DNA of 64,000 bases from Leptodactylus fallax (Eukaryota > Chordata > Amphibia > Anura > Leptodactylidae), in the NCBI GenBank assembly GCA_947044405.1, contig CAMRHE010000506.1, forward strand, positions 1 to 64,000, in the 5' to 3' direction. The notes under the pieces were generated by a model. It ran no database searches. It worked only from the letters and a program-made list of their open reading frames with translations, and was not told where the DNA came from. This document shows positions 23,063-34,293 of this stretch, piece by piece. Made by a program: the position numbers and the translations under genes. Numbering within the stretch: position 1 is the first letter of the stretch; every line of letters starts with the position of its first letter.

Positions 23063-23287
23063 TATTTTTTTTTTTTTTTTTTATTTAAGCTTATGGGCAG
23101 TTCTCAATTTTAACCAATCCGTGACCGATCTATTTTCCATGGTTCAGATTTTCAGGTTTGTTGGTACATACACATTTTTTTGAGGGATTTGGGTTATTCA
23201 AATAATTTTTTCATCTTTTTTTCATTCCTACATAGAGCTTTATTTTTATGTCATTATTTATTTATTTTTTTTTTTAATATCCAGGGA

Positions 23288-23461
23288 AATTTTAACAAAA
23301 AAGGAGCCAAAGCCAGGAGTGGATTGAGCAAGAAGGTGGAAGTATAAGAATTTCCTATATATTTCCCATTCCTTCTGTAGCCGTTCTTGGCTTTGGCTCA
23401 AAAACCGCAGCAAAATCTGCAACAAAAAAGCTGCGTTTTTGCAACGTGGGGAATCAACCTT
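23288..23461. repeat. Foldback repeat, family F2, left arm truncated
   Basis: GAGCCAAAGCCAGGAGTGG pairs with CTTGGCTTTGGCTC. It ends with GCAGCAAAATCTGCAAC and AGCTGCGTTTTTGCAACG. Confidence 0.6.
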
Positions 23462-24248
23462 ACACACGTTGTTCCTGCCTATAAGGCCATAATAGACCTT
23501 TTGGGGATCATTTTAACTTTTTTTTTGTCAGATTTTCCCCTGTAAGTAGGGTTAATATATTGGCACCCTTGTAACATGAACTGCACAGCTGGTCTGGGTC
23601 CTCTGGGACCCCGCAGCTCATGCCATTACCAGATCCTGGCGAATCACTTGTCCAGGGGGCTGGGTGGAGGGTCGCATCATGGCAGTTTCCATAGCTGTAC
23701 ACACAGTGATAAGGAAGGCAGGGGACAGTAATAAACAGTCCTGTCTTCTCTTCTGGGATGTCCCAAATATGTATGGAATATATAAAAATCCAGGGCGAGT
23801 TCAACATAGATTTCACAATTCTGCTGGAAATCAGAAATGTGCTTCTTTGTAACGGCAAATTAGTCCAATTCATGTGATTAATTGCCCTGCCTGGGCTCAT
23901 ACATAAGAGACGCAGCTCAGTGGTTTTTGTAATTACACAGCTGGCTGCGTGACGTTCCTGCTATTCTCTTTCTTGTAAGGCTGGTCATGTGACCAAAAAT
24001 GTATGCCATTTGTCCGCTACTCACTGTGGCGTGACTCTTTTAGAGAGATTGCTTGGTTAATAAGCGAAACCACAGAAAATTACCAAAAAAGTGATTAACA
24101 CAACCGCACCATGTGAATATGCTTTTTAGATTTTTTTTTTTTTTATGCAGTTTGATATACACATAAACATATATTAATGTTTGTGTATATGTGTGTGTAT
24201 ATATTATTTATATATATATATATATATATATATTTAATATCAGTTATA

Positions 24249-24516
24249 CAGTAATACCTCGTACATTCGCGAGGTTAGGGTCCAGAGCGGGTCGCGGATC
24301 GCGAGGAATCGCGAATGTTTGGTACAGTAAAATGAAACTAATTACCGGGTACGTAACGAACAGGACGCTACTACCCAATAGCGACGGTGTTTTTTTTAAT
24401 TAAATTTCACAGATCTGAAAAAAAAAGAGCAAAATCTATATATGTTAGTTGCCAAAAAAATATCACGAAAATGTGAGTTCGCAAATTCGGAAATGTGAGT
24501 GTACGAGGTATTACTG
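24249..24516. mobile_element. pogo/Tigger-like MITE
   Basis: Left end CAGTAATACCTCGTAC and right end GTACGAGGTATTACTG are perfect 16-base inverted repeats. They are flanked by TA on both sides (24247-24248 and 24517-24518). The CAG..ACCTCG terminus and TA target are those of pogo/Tigger elements. At 268 bp it has no transposase. Subterminal ATTCGCGAGG and TTCGCAAATTC blocks also partly pair. Confidence 0.8.
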
Positions 24517-24769
24517 TATATGTTTTTGATAATCTCGGGATCACGCATGTGCAGGCTGTTTACCAGCGTGCTGTGATACTTTGTACTGTGACAAGACGTA
24601 CACCTGTGTCAGCGGTACTTCATTCTGAGACGTTTTCTCGCTTTATTTAGATGTTACCACACTGGAGGTTTCCATGACTATTATTCATGTATTGCTGTAA
24701 TGTTTGTGTCTATAGATTAATGGCATCGCTATCGACCTGTTTTGGGGATTGTTAGGCTTTCCAGCACCT

Positions 24770-25022
24770 GGATTTTCAAGCTCCTTAGAATAGGTCAACA
24801 ATATTGGATTGGTGGGGGTCCAACATCTGGGACCTAGACAGATCAGCTGTTCACATGAGCTGCTAGAAGCAGATGGCTTGTGTAGGTGCTGAGCTGCAGT
24901 ATTTCAGCACAGTCACTACATGGAAGACAGCTATGTGCTTCCAGCCCTCTTTTCTATAGTAGCTGTTGAGAATATCTGGTATATCCTGACCTCTCCTGAG
25001 GACCTGTTATTTCAGAATTTTC
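24770..25022. repeat. AGGGGTTGTCC-family MITE, partial
   Basis: Contains CTTAGAATAGGTCAACAATA, GGTGGGGGTCCAACATCTGG and the closing CTGACCTCTCCTGAGGAC. The termini are diverged. Confidence 0.5.
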
Positions 25023-25423
25023 CTTTTTATAAAAAAAAAAAAAAAAAAAAATTCAGATGAACACAAGATATATTACAAAGTTTCTTATTAGAGGAAATAG
25101 CTTTTTTTCTCCTGTCTTTAGCTCCTCTCATGCCTTCCAAACTCATTAGTTCAGTCTTCTTTAAAGACTCTCTACAGTTCAGGTTACATAGAAGTCTATG
25201 GAGAGGGGCAGGATATTAGGAGCAGGAGGAGCTCAGTAAGAGAGATGCTAGCACACACACAGTACAGTAAGTGTTTAGCAGACTCTAGCACTTTTATAGC
25301 AGCTTCTTAGTCCTGCTGAACCTTGCTGAAAAAGTACTAACAGTATAGATGTAACAGATGCTGGTGAGTGAGAAATCGTACTGTTATCTACTCCAGGACT
25401 TCTGTGTCTTTTTGCTTCTCACT

Positions 25424-25586
25424 TAGGGCCGGTTCACATCTGCGTTCGGTTTCCGTACAGGGAAGTTTGCTTGGGGACCCCCCCCCCCCCCGAACGGAAA
25501 CCTATACGCTTAGAGAAGCGGTTCTGGGGGGTCCCCTAGCGGACTCCCCTGTACTGAAACCGAACGCAGATGTGAACCGGTCCTTA
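25424..25586. repeat. Foldback repeat, family F1, nearly full palindrome
   Basis: Left arm AGGGCCGGTTCACATCTGCG; right arm CGCAGATGTGAACCGGTCCT. CGTTCGGTTTCCGTACAGGG pairs with CCCTGTACTGAAACCGAACG. The loop lies near 25500. Other copies lie at 28183-28335, 44610-44900, 47845-48215 and 53584-53823. Confidence 0.75.
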
Positions 25587-26384
25587 CTCCTTCCTTTTTC
25601 TCCTCCTCTTCCCTCTCCATAAACTTCTGTGAACTGCATTCTGTCTTCACTGAAGCCAAGACTGAGCAGGAAGGAGAGGACACTCTTCCACTACTTTCTA
25701 TGGCTAACATTATACTACCAGGAAGGAGAGGAGCTGATATAGCAGGAGATAGATAAGATAGAAGTTTCTTATATTCGCCTGAACTATTCACATCAACTAA
25801 TGATGTAGAAACGTTGCTTGGGTAGAATAAAAATGGTAATTCAATTTAGGATAAACCTGAGTACATGTCATGCCCGCAGGGAACCCAACAGCTTTTCTCT
25901 TTTGGTTTTTTTGTGACTAATTTATCTTTTTACATTGTGGATTGGATCCTCGCCAGCCTTTTTCCCTTTTGTGTGTCTTTCGGCATCTGACTCAAAGAAT
26001 GTCATGACATTGAGACATGGCGTATATTAATGAATTGCCATTTATAGCTTTCTAGGAATCTGACTGAATATATCAAAACTTCCCAGAAGAACGTTTTACT
26101 TCTTCATGTGGCTTTTTCATGAAAGCAGGGGTGAGCAAGGCGTTCTCCACCCATTGATTCTGGTGCTCCTCACCCATGTACATCCCTATTTAGTGATGTG
26201 TATATCTAGATTTGTTATTTTGGTGACCCAATTATCAGGCCGCCCTGAACCTGCAGCCGCAGCTTCTAGTTTGTTTACAAGGCGCAACGCTGTAGGTACG
26301 TTATGTGGCAACTGTGGCTGGTTTTGGAGCTTGACCCCGTTCACTTGAATGGCTCTGAGCCGCAGGATGGCTGCAAAACTGACA

Positions 26385-26610
26385 TATCAATTTCCGAAAA
26401 TTGATATTGATGGACCTGTCCTTTAGGATAGGTCATCAGTATCAGATCAGTGGTGGTCCAACACCTATTACCATCCGCTGACATATGAAGGCTGCACTAT
26501 GTAGTGACTGCGCCAGAGTACTGCAGCTCTGCTCCCATCCAAGTGAATTGGTGCTGAGCTGAAATAACCTAAACCGTGTACAGAGCCTTCTGCTTCTAGC
26601 TTAGTACTCT
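26385..26610. repeat. AGGGGTTGTCC-family MITE, partial
   Basis: TTTAGGATAGGTCATCAGTA and CAGTGGTGGTCCAACACC are the recurring inner blocks. The right half is diverged. Confidence 0.5.
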
Positions 26611-28182
26611 ATATAGTTCTGACTTCAGAGGCAGCCAAGAACAACTGATAAGTGGGGCTTCTAGCTGTGGTGACTCTGCTCATTCTGTCCCAATCTATAC
26701 AGTACAGCTGAAATACAAATTTCAGAAAATGGGACATGTTGTGCTGTTATGACTGCTCTAATGGCCATTGTGAAAACTAAAATATTTTAAGTTGTGTTTT
26801 TTTTTGTTTGTTTTTTTACATAATGACGGCATACCAGTTTAACATACCATCCCAAATTTGCATTTGTTCTGTAGGCAAATTTCTGTAAGCCAACCAACAG
26901 TTGCAGTTTCTTTCTAGCTCCCGACAAATGATTGAGAACAATGAAGTGAATTTGCCATCGTTTCACATTTGTTGTCCACATCAGAAGGATTCAGTAAGGC
27001 GACATAAAAATTAAGTTTCTAGGGGCCAGACCTGTTCCCCAGCTGCATGGCTGTTAATGTGAACAATTCCTGTGCCCGTTAAAGACTCCAGTGTGGTCAC
27101 GTCGGTCCATTACTACACGGACACATTTGCCTCATCTGCTGCCTTGACGTATATTGAAACCATCAACCTAAATGTTATAATTTGGCTGAAAAAAAAAAAA
27201 AAAATCACTTATTAATAATTGAAACTTGGAGGCGAGCGTCATGCTTCCCTACTAAACTTGTGAATTATATATGAGTGAAAGTGCAAAGAAGCTTTCACTA
27301 ATTTAAATAGCCTCTTGCTGATCTTATGGCTTATTATGCTTTTAATTAGCTTAACCCTTACATTGCATTACACCCTATTCACACATCACTTTATTGTACC
27401 AACTGTTTATATATCTATATAGTCTGTAGCATACTTGACACGTTGTGGTCAAACCTCAGTTATGGACGGAGGTGTTTTACTGTGTTTGCAAGAAGCCATA
27501 ATGGGTCTTCGGAGTCTCTGTATGTCATATACCATATCGTTCTTTTGTCTTTGTAAGCCTCCAATCACATACCCCCCCCCCCCCCATTGAATTCCACATG
27601 TGCTTATTGCATGCTTCCTCTTTTGTTGTGCTAGAATATCATGATCCCAAACAGGGATGTTGCCTTATTGTCTGTGAACTTTCACTTCATAAATTGCTTT
27701 ATGAGGGGGAAAAAGGGAAGTAAATGCCAGCCGACTGGATAAGAAAACACACATAGGATGCATAGCATGTGTGAGAAGTCTTCTTATTACTTCTCAGTAT
27801 TTCATTTATTTTATAGTAACAGGCTTTCCAGTGTACAACTAGGTTCCACCCAATGGGAATGATACTTTAAGGTGTTGTCTCCAATCAGAATTACTATATG
27901 AAGCAAGCAAACACGCCTACATCAAATATGTTGGGGCAGATTTATCATGCCTTCTATGCTGGTTTTCTGGCATGAGAACCAAAACTCACTTTACCAAACC
28001 CTCACTTCTCCTGTTCTGTCATTGCTGGCCCTGCTTCATGGTTCTGACATTGGCCGCAGAGATGACCCTCCTTTAAGATGGCGATTGATCGATTGTTGAG
28101 GTGAGACCTGGTGAGGGTTGAAATAGGAGTTGTAGAAATTGTGGAGAGGATTATGGGATGTTTGATACTTTTTAACCCACTC

Positions 28183-28335
28183 TAAGGGCTGGTTCACATC
28201 TGCGTTCGGTTTCCGTTCGGGGAGTCCACTTGGGGACCCCATTATAGTCTATGGGGTCTGCAGGTTTCCTTAGGTAAACCGCTTTTCTATGTGTATAGGT
28301 TTCCATTTGGGGCGGACCCTCCCCGAACCGACCCT
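28183..28335. repeat. Foldback repeat, family F1, right arm truncated
   Basis: AGGGCTGGTTCACATCTGCG and CGTTCGGTTTCCGTTCGGGG at the left. At the right only the CGGACCCTCCCCGAACCGACC part is kept. Confidence 0.6.
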
Positions 28336-28579
28336 AAATCTGTTGCCACTCCTTTTAATCCATTGTTTTTAGTCCTGTTGTGTTTTTGTTTTTTTGTTTT
28401 CTAAAGCGTTTTGCCTTTTATGTACTCCTAATCTTCATAAACAGATACATAGACGACTTTCAAGGCTGGGCAATCCTCTGTAAGATTATAGCTGATGCTC
28501 GATGCAGCAGATTGGGTTTCTCGATGGTTATCAGATCCTCGATAAGTGACTCCTGACTGTAATTACATTTTTTTAATAG

Positions 28580-28786
28580 ACTCTGAAGCAGAAATAGAGT
28601 CGCTTCTCACACCTCTCCGTGTTAAACAGTTCACAGACATGTACGCTGCATTAAAGCTGGAAATGCCCCAGGGAGAAGTTTCTGGATCTTTCACACGCCA
28701 GGACTTTGCTTCAGTGTATGTAAGCCAAACAAAAGAGTGGGACATAAATGGAAAAACAATGTCCCGGAAAGATTGGTACCTCTTCT
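28580..28786 (+). CDS. Exon-like ORF of unknown identity in PACS2 intron 1
   Basis: Not recognised. An open frame of 68 codons runs from a good splice-acceptor context to a TAA at 28786. The acceptor shows CTGAC as a possible branch point at about 28552, then a T-rich tract and TTTTTTTAATAG. The peptide is mixed and non-repetitive, with SEAEIESLL, LRVKQFTDMY, then SGSFTRQDF and EWDINGKTM. It looks more like real protein than the other chance frames here. A possible donor (TAT|GTAAGC at 28720) would make a 140-base exon ending after DFASVY. The frame does not join PACS2 exons 1 and 2. It could be a fragment of a retrocopy, an exon of a nested gene, a piece of a transposon ORF, or chance. Confidence 0.35.
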
Positions 28787-31390
28787 AAATTTCCAGTTTA
28801 ATACAATAGCAATCGGGCTCTTCGAGGGCTCACTGCATCATAACTGACTATGCACACGGCCATGGTTAGTCCAGGAAATATGACCCACACATGGAGCGTG
28901 TTTCCCTAATGGAATAGAGTCCTTCGCCGCTGCCAGATACTTCTAATAGTGGCTAATTTCCCATCATTGGTCAGTGGTGGTTGGGAGACCCCTGTACACT
29001 TAACATAGTTGACCTTTTCCCATAAACATGGCAGGTTTGCTCAACTCTTTTGTTTGTCGGGCCTTAAGGAATTGTGAAATTGGCTTAACTATCTTGGGGT
29101 AGGTCAGTAAGGCCTTACACAGGCTACTATTCTTCCATTATTGTATTTCCTATACCACTGTCTGCATTACCATAACCTGACCCTTTCAATGACGGCGGAT
29201 CCAATGCACACAGTATATCCTGAGATGAATGCAGCGAGCCTGTATGTTGCAGGATTTGAGATACTATATAAAGTTTATGCAGCCGCCTCCTCACACTCAC
29301 GCACTTGGGAATGCGACTTGATATTCTGGAATGCAGCTTAGGCAAGTACATTCCAGCACATGGAACAAAGGAATTAAGGCTCGACCCTGCTACCTCCAAT
29401 GAATGTGCTTCCCATGCTTTTCAGAAAAGTAGGATTTGTCCACTAAAAGAGACATATTGTGTGTTGCTGCGAGCTGTCAGAACTAGGAATTCCTCTCAAT
29501 GTGGAGGATTCCACCGCCTTTATTTCTTGACTTTCCTAAAATGGAACTCTATATGTAATTTTGTGCATCCTATTAGTATACATCAGAGATAAAAAAAAAA
29601 ACTGCATGACCACTCAGATATTTGCCTTTATTTAACCTAAGCACAGTCCTCCAGTGTGGAAATTTAGGAGCACTGCCAACCATGTGATATGCCATCTAGA
29701 TCCCTGAATCCCAGATTTACTATTGTGAATACATCTGGACACTGTCTGTGGTGCAATGTGGCACATCTAGTTTGGGCTAAAATATTTTGACGTGATGGAT
29801 GTGCCAAAGTTGTGGTGCAAAATTCTGGCTCAAAGTAAGGCAACTAAAAGGTGTTATAAACAGACTAGACAGTCTAAAGATACCCCAGATGCATCGGCCA
29901 TCGCCTGTCTAAGCTGTCTACACTGTATAAATGTGGGCACTCCCATGGGCAGTATCGCGAGACGTGGTGATAATGGTTAATAAAATATTAGTCTATTACA
30001 CAGATGGAGATAGGTATGACTCTATGGTTGTCAGGGATTGAGCTATTCAACCAGGAGCCAAGTAGTGGATTTGTAACAATCAAAAATAAATAAAAAATAC
30101 ATACTATGATCCTGTTGCCCCAGAAGAATACACTGACCGCCAATGTCTTCAAAAAAAGTTAAATGTTTTTATGTGGTGTGTTTCGATTCCTTGCTGGGAT
30201 CTTCATCAGGCTTCTTTAGAGTCTGAAATGCGTTGTAAAGAGATGTTCAGATAAAAGCTGTCCCTCTGTGAAGATGTCGGTGGACAGCGCTGGACAGCGC
30301 GTATTCTTCCTTCCTGACTGATAGCAGGGCCCGCGGATACAAAGCATATTGCCTTTTTTTTTTTTCCTTTTTGATATGCATACAAAGCAAAGAGGATTAT
30401 AACATAATCTGAATCACTGGTTAAGGTGGTGTATGCGTGTCTAAAATATTAATATGAAAATGTGGACCAGGCTGAATATGAATGAACATATGGATAGGAT
30501 ATGTCATGACTTTACGATCAGTGGGACCTCCGGGACCTCACCAATCCGGAGAATGAAGGAGAGTCAGCACTGATTCAGAAGTGCTCCCCCCCCCCCCCTG
30601 CACAGAGTGCCTCAGACCACCCAGCTGTGCACGCAACAGCTGGGACTGTGCATGTGTGTTCAGTGTAGAGAGGGAAATAAGCTGCTACCAGATACCTATG
30701 GTAGTCATTTATCTATGATGGACTCACAAGATTGAGCATGCTAAAATCCAACCTGCTCGATCCTTCTTTCCCCAACCTTTACATGCACATGAGGCATTTG
30801 ATTGATCTAAGTTTGGCAGAAATAACTTTTTAATTTTTTTTTTAAATAAAACCACATAAGTTACTTTATTGTAATCTTTTCACTTTCTGATAATTTTTTT
30901 TTTTTTTTTTCCATACATAAATGTGGTGGTGGCCATCTTGTTTTGGCTTTTCTGCTCTGTTAACAGCATCACCTCATTGAGGTCTATGTGAGAGCTTGTT
31001 ATATATCCTCTGTGTAGGTAAGTTGTAACTTCAGTAGTGCATGCAATGATGGATCAGCGGTGTTATCGTCTATAGTAATCCTTTCTTGTTCTTGTGATGT
31101 AAATCAACTGACTGCAAAAAAATTAAATAAAACAAAACAAAACAAAAACTCCTACAGAATTGGCAAGTTTCTGTCTGTTATTAACCTTAGTGGTCAGAGT
31201 GAAAACTGCAGGATATAGTACTTTAGATGGTGACATGGTAAATCTAAACACAAATCTTTAAAAATACGTTTAACATTAAAAACTTGGTTTTAGAAAAAAA
31301 AAAATGTAGTTTTCTGGTTGCACATTCCCATTGCGGCACCATATTCTTCTCAGCAACTTTTGGCTTACCACTTTACACTTAGGGGGCCTT

Positions 31391-31534
31391 CTCTGGGGTT
31401 ATATATTAATAACCTATCCTTAAGTAGTATTGCCACTCCAACCTATTGGGTGTTGTTGGGCTAGCCCCACTTTGACCTATTTATGGCTCAGTCCCTTGTA
31501 AAATAATGAGACTCGGATACAATACCAAGCACAG
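31391..31534. repeat. Left half of MITE split by the LINE
   Basis: CTGGGGTTATATATTAATAACC, then ACCTATCCTTAAG, and ending with ATACCAAGCACAGC: the usual order of the AGGGGTTGTCC family. The matching right half resumes at 34168. Confidence 0.65.
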
Positions 31535-32319
31535 CTGAACTATTAGCTGTGAGCATGAGACCTTTCTGTCTACCAAGGGAACTGTCACATGTCATCGTGA
31601 TAGCTGCATATGTCCCCCCCTCTGCGAAAGCTGACGCTGCCTGCGAGGTCCTACAAGCCACGCTGAGCCATTTACAGTCACAACATCCCCAGGCCCTCCT
31701 TCTTGTGTCTGGTGATTTCAACCATGCCTCTCCATCATCCACACTGCCCAGTTTCACACAGTATGTAACCTGCCACACAAGAGACAACAAAACACTGGAC
31801 TTGTTCTTTGCCAACGCGAGGAAGGCATATAACTCATCAGCCCTACCGCCCCTGGGAAGATCGGATCACAACCTAGTACATCTCCGACCTGTGTACAAGC
31901 CACTTGTACGTAGAGAACCAGCTGTCACCCGCACAGTGAGGATATGGTCCGAGGAGAGTGATGAGGCTCTGAGGGATTGTTTTGACACAACCGCATGGGA
32001 AGTTTTGCAGGATTCTTATGGAGAAGATATAGAAGGACTCACACACTGCATAATGGAATACATTAATTTTTGTGTGGACAACACAGTACCCGCAAAAGTG
32101 GTGAGGTGCTTCTCCAACAACAAACCATGGATTAACTCTGATATAAAAACACTACTTAAGGAGAAAAAGATGGCATTCAGGACAAGAGATAAGGAGGGGT
32201 TGAGGGAAGTACAAAAGGAGCTGAGGCATCAAATCAGGCAAAGAAAAGACAGTTATAAGGAAAAAATGGAAAAGCAAATGGAAAGAAAAGACATAAGGGG
32301 GGGTCTGGGAGGGGCTTAA
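31535..32319 (+). pseudogene. LINE apurinic-type endonuclease, C-terminal part plus linker
   Basis: In LINEs this domain nicks the target DNA to prime reverse transcription. The open frame enters from the truncated 5' end (no true start codon). It shows IAAYVPPS, then SGDFNHAS, TLDLFFAN and GRSDHNLV. The GDFN and SDH motifs contain catalytic Asp/Asn and Asp/His residues of the family. The N-terminal catalytic Glu region is missing, so the nuclease is incomplete. The C-terminal part is basic and Lys/Arg-rich (linker to RT). The frame ends at a TAA at 32317, after a run of G where a base change has shifted the frame. Confidence 0.8.
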
Positions 32320-33963
32320 GTCAATTTCGGGTCATAAACAGTCTGCCAGATTGAGGCAGATGTTAATTGGCTTAATGAACTAAACCTATTCTTCAACAGA
32401 TTTGATCACACACCAGCTCCTCCCACCCCAGCATGTCCTTCAGCTCCCCCCACCACAATGACTTCACCCCATTCACCCCATGCGGCTACTTCCCAACAGA
32501 CCAGTAAATCCAGAAATCCGTCTTTATCTGACCACAGTCTGACCTTCACACGGGCCCAGGTGAGGAAGGAGATGAAAAAGATCAAGGCGAGGAAAGCCGC
32601 AGGGCCAGATGACATCAGTGCAAGGCTAATTAAGACTTGTGGGGACCAGCTGTGTGGTATAATTACATATATGTATAATATGAGCCTGAGGCAGGAAATA
32701 GTCCCTGAATTATGGAAATCTTCTTGTGTGGTACCAGTTCCAAAGAAACCTCACCCTATGGACCTCAACGACTACAGACCTGTAGCACTGACATCCCACT
32801 TGATGAAGATCTTAGAGAGATTGGTTCTCACACATCTTCGCCCTCTAGTGAGCCCCGCTATGGACCCTCTCCAGTTTGCTTATCGGCCGGGCATTGGGGT
32901 AGATGATGCCATCATCCACCTTCTGCACAGGGCTCTGTCTCACCTGGAGAAACCAGGGAACACGGTGAGAATAATGTTGTTTGATTTCTCCAGTGCTTTT
33001 AACACCATACAGCCCAGGTTACTGAGAGACAAGCTGGGCCTTGCTGGAGTGGACCACCACCTCTCCAACTGGATCCTAGACTACCTCACAAATCGACCTC
33101 AGTACGTGAGAGCCCGAGACTGTGTGTCAGGTACCGTGATCTGTAATACGGGGACACCTCAGGGTACGGTTCTCGCCCCTTTCCTCTTCACACTGTACCC
33201 TGCTGATTTTAGGTGCAACTCATCCAGCTGCTACCTACAGAAGTATTCTGACGACTCTGCAATAGTAGGCCTCATCACAGACAATGATGACAGGGAGTAC
33301 AGAGAACTGAACCGGGATTTTGTGGACTGGTGCCAGCGGAACCACCTGAAGATTAACGCGGGGAAGACCAAGGAGATGGTGGTGGACTTCCGTAAAGGCA
33401 GATGCCCTCCTAAACCAGTGGACATCCTGGGGACGGGCATCGAGATTGTGAACACCTATAAGTACCTGGGTTTGCTCCTTAATAATAAGCTGGAGTGGGC
33501 AGATCATATGGAGGCCCTGTACAGGAAGGGCCACAGCAGGCTCTACCTGCTTAGGAAGCTGAGAGCCTTTGGAATCCGGGGGGCACTTCTTAGGACTTTC
33601 TTCAACTCGGTAGTGGCATCAGCCATCTTCTTTGGAGTGGCCTGCTGGGGGAGCAGTATATCAACCAGGGACAGAAATAAACTTGACAAGCTGATTAGAA
33701 GGGCCAGCTTTGTCCTGGGGAGCCCCCTGGACCCAGTGCAGGTGGTGGGTGACAGAAGGATACTGTCCGTGGTGAGCTCCATGCAGAAGAAGAAGTCCCA
33801 TCCCATGCATGAGACTGTGATCGCGCTGAGCAGTACTGTCAGTGACCGACTGCTCCACCCTAGGTGTGAGAAGGAGCGCTATCGGAAGTCTTTCCTCCCC
33901 ACCGCGGTTAGGCTGTACAACCAACACCGACCTAAGCGAAGATCATTACACACAGAGAACTGA
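32320..33963 (+). pseudogene. LINE reverse transcriptase, long open frame
   Basis: This domain copies the element RNA at the nicked target. A continuous frame of about 500 codons runs from at least 32338 (from 32458 if the first ATG is used) to TGA at 33961. Counting from the ATG at 32458, it carries RKAAGPDD (45-52), NDYRPVAL (104-111), motif A LFDFSSAF (Asp176), motif B GTPQG (232-236) and motif C YSDD (263-266, where most relatives have YADD). The connection KTKEMVVDF (303-311) and a C-terminal domain with a YRKSFLP motif follow. All key RT residues are present. It is in the same frame as the endonuclease part but separated from it by two stops between compensating small indels. Confidence 0.88.
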
Positions 33964-34140
33964 AATATCTCTCTGCCTGTTAAATCCCCCCCCCCCCCTC
34001 TGCTACGTCCTATCTGTCTGTCTGCTATTAATGTAATGCCTCTCACCTTGGTACATTCCTGTACATGTTGTATTTGTATTTGTATCTGCTTATCTTATCT
34101 TATCTCATCTTTGCTGCTGTAACACACTGAATTTCCCCAT

Positions 34141-34170
34141 TGTGGGACTATTATTATTATTATTATTATA
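34141..34170. repeat. TTA microsatellite tail of the LINE
   Basis: GGGACTATTATTATTATTAT: short TTA/ATT repeats at the 3' end, as in L2-type LINEs. Confidence 0.8.
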
Positions 34171-34293
34171 TAATGTATGGCTCTGTGCTTGGTAAGCTTT
34201 AAACAGCTGATAGGGGGGCGGGGTGTCAGGTGTTGGACCCCATCAATCTAATTTTAATGACTGATCCTATGATCAGGATATGTCATCGCAGGC
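34168..34293. repeat. Right half of MITE split by the LINE
   Basis: AATGTATGGCTCTGTGCTTG, AAACAGCTGATAGG, GGTGTTGGACCCCATCAATC and GATCAGGATATGTCATCG: the second half of the AGGGGTTGTCC-type element whose first half ends at about 31534. Confidence 0.65.

Larger units (their letters stand above)
31535..34167 (+). mobile_element. L2/CR1-type LINE, 5'-truncated
   Basis: A non-LTR retrotransposon starting within the endonuclease domain and running through the reverse transcriptase to the 3' end. The 3' tail reads CTGAATTTCCCCATTGTGG, then a TTA microsatellite (TTATTATTATTATTA) in place of poly(A), as in L2-like elements. It lies inside an older MITE whose halves flank it. The coding frame is broken only around 32300-32370. 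A tiny 3' copy is at 11776. Confidence 0.85.

Noticed and set aside
30150..30250. GATCTTCATCAGG-type segment as a possible gene end or SINE
   Set aside because: It resembles a common frog dispersed motif but I could not define ends or a family.
31549..32319. Host endonuclease/phosphatase-like gene
   Set aside because: GDFN and SDH motifs are followed by a reverse transcriptase, showing that it is part of the LINE.
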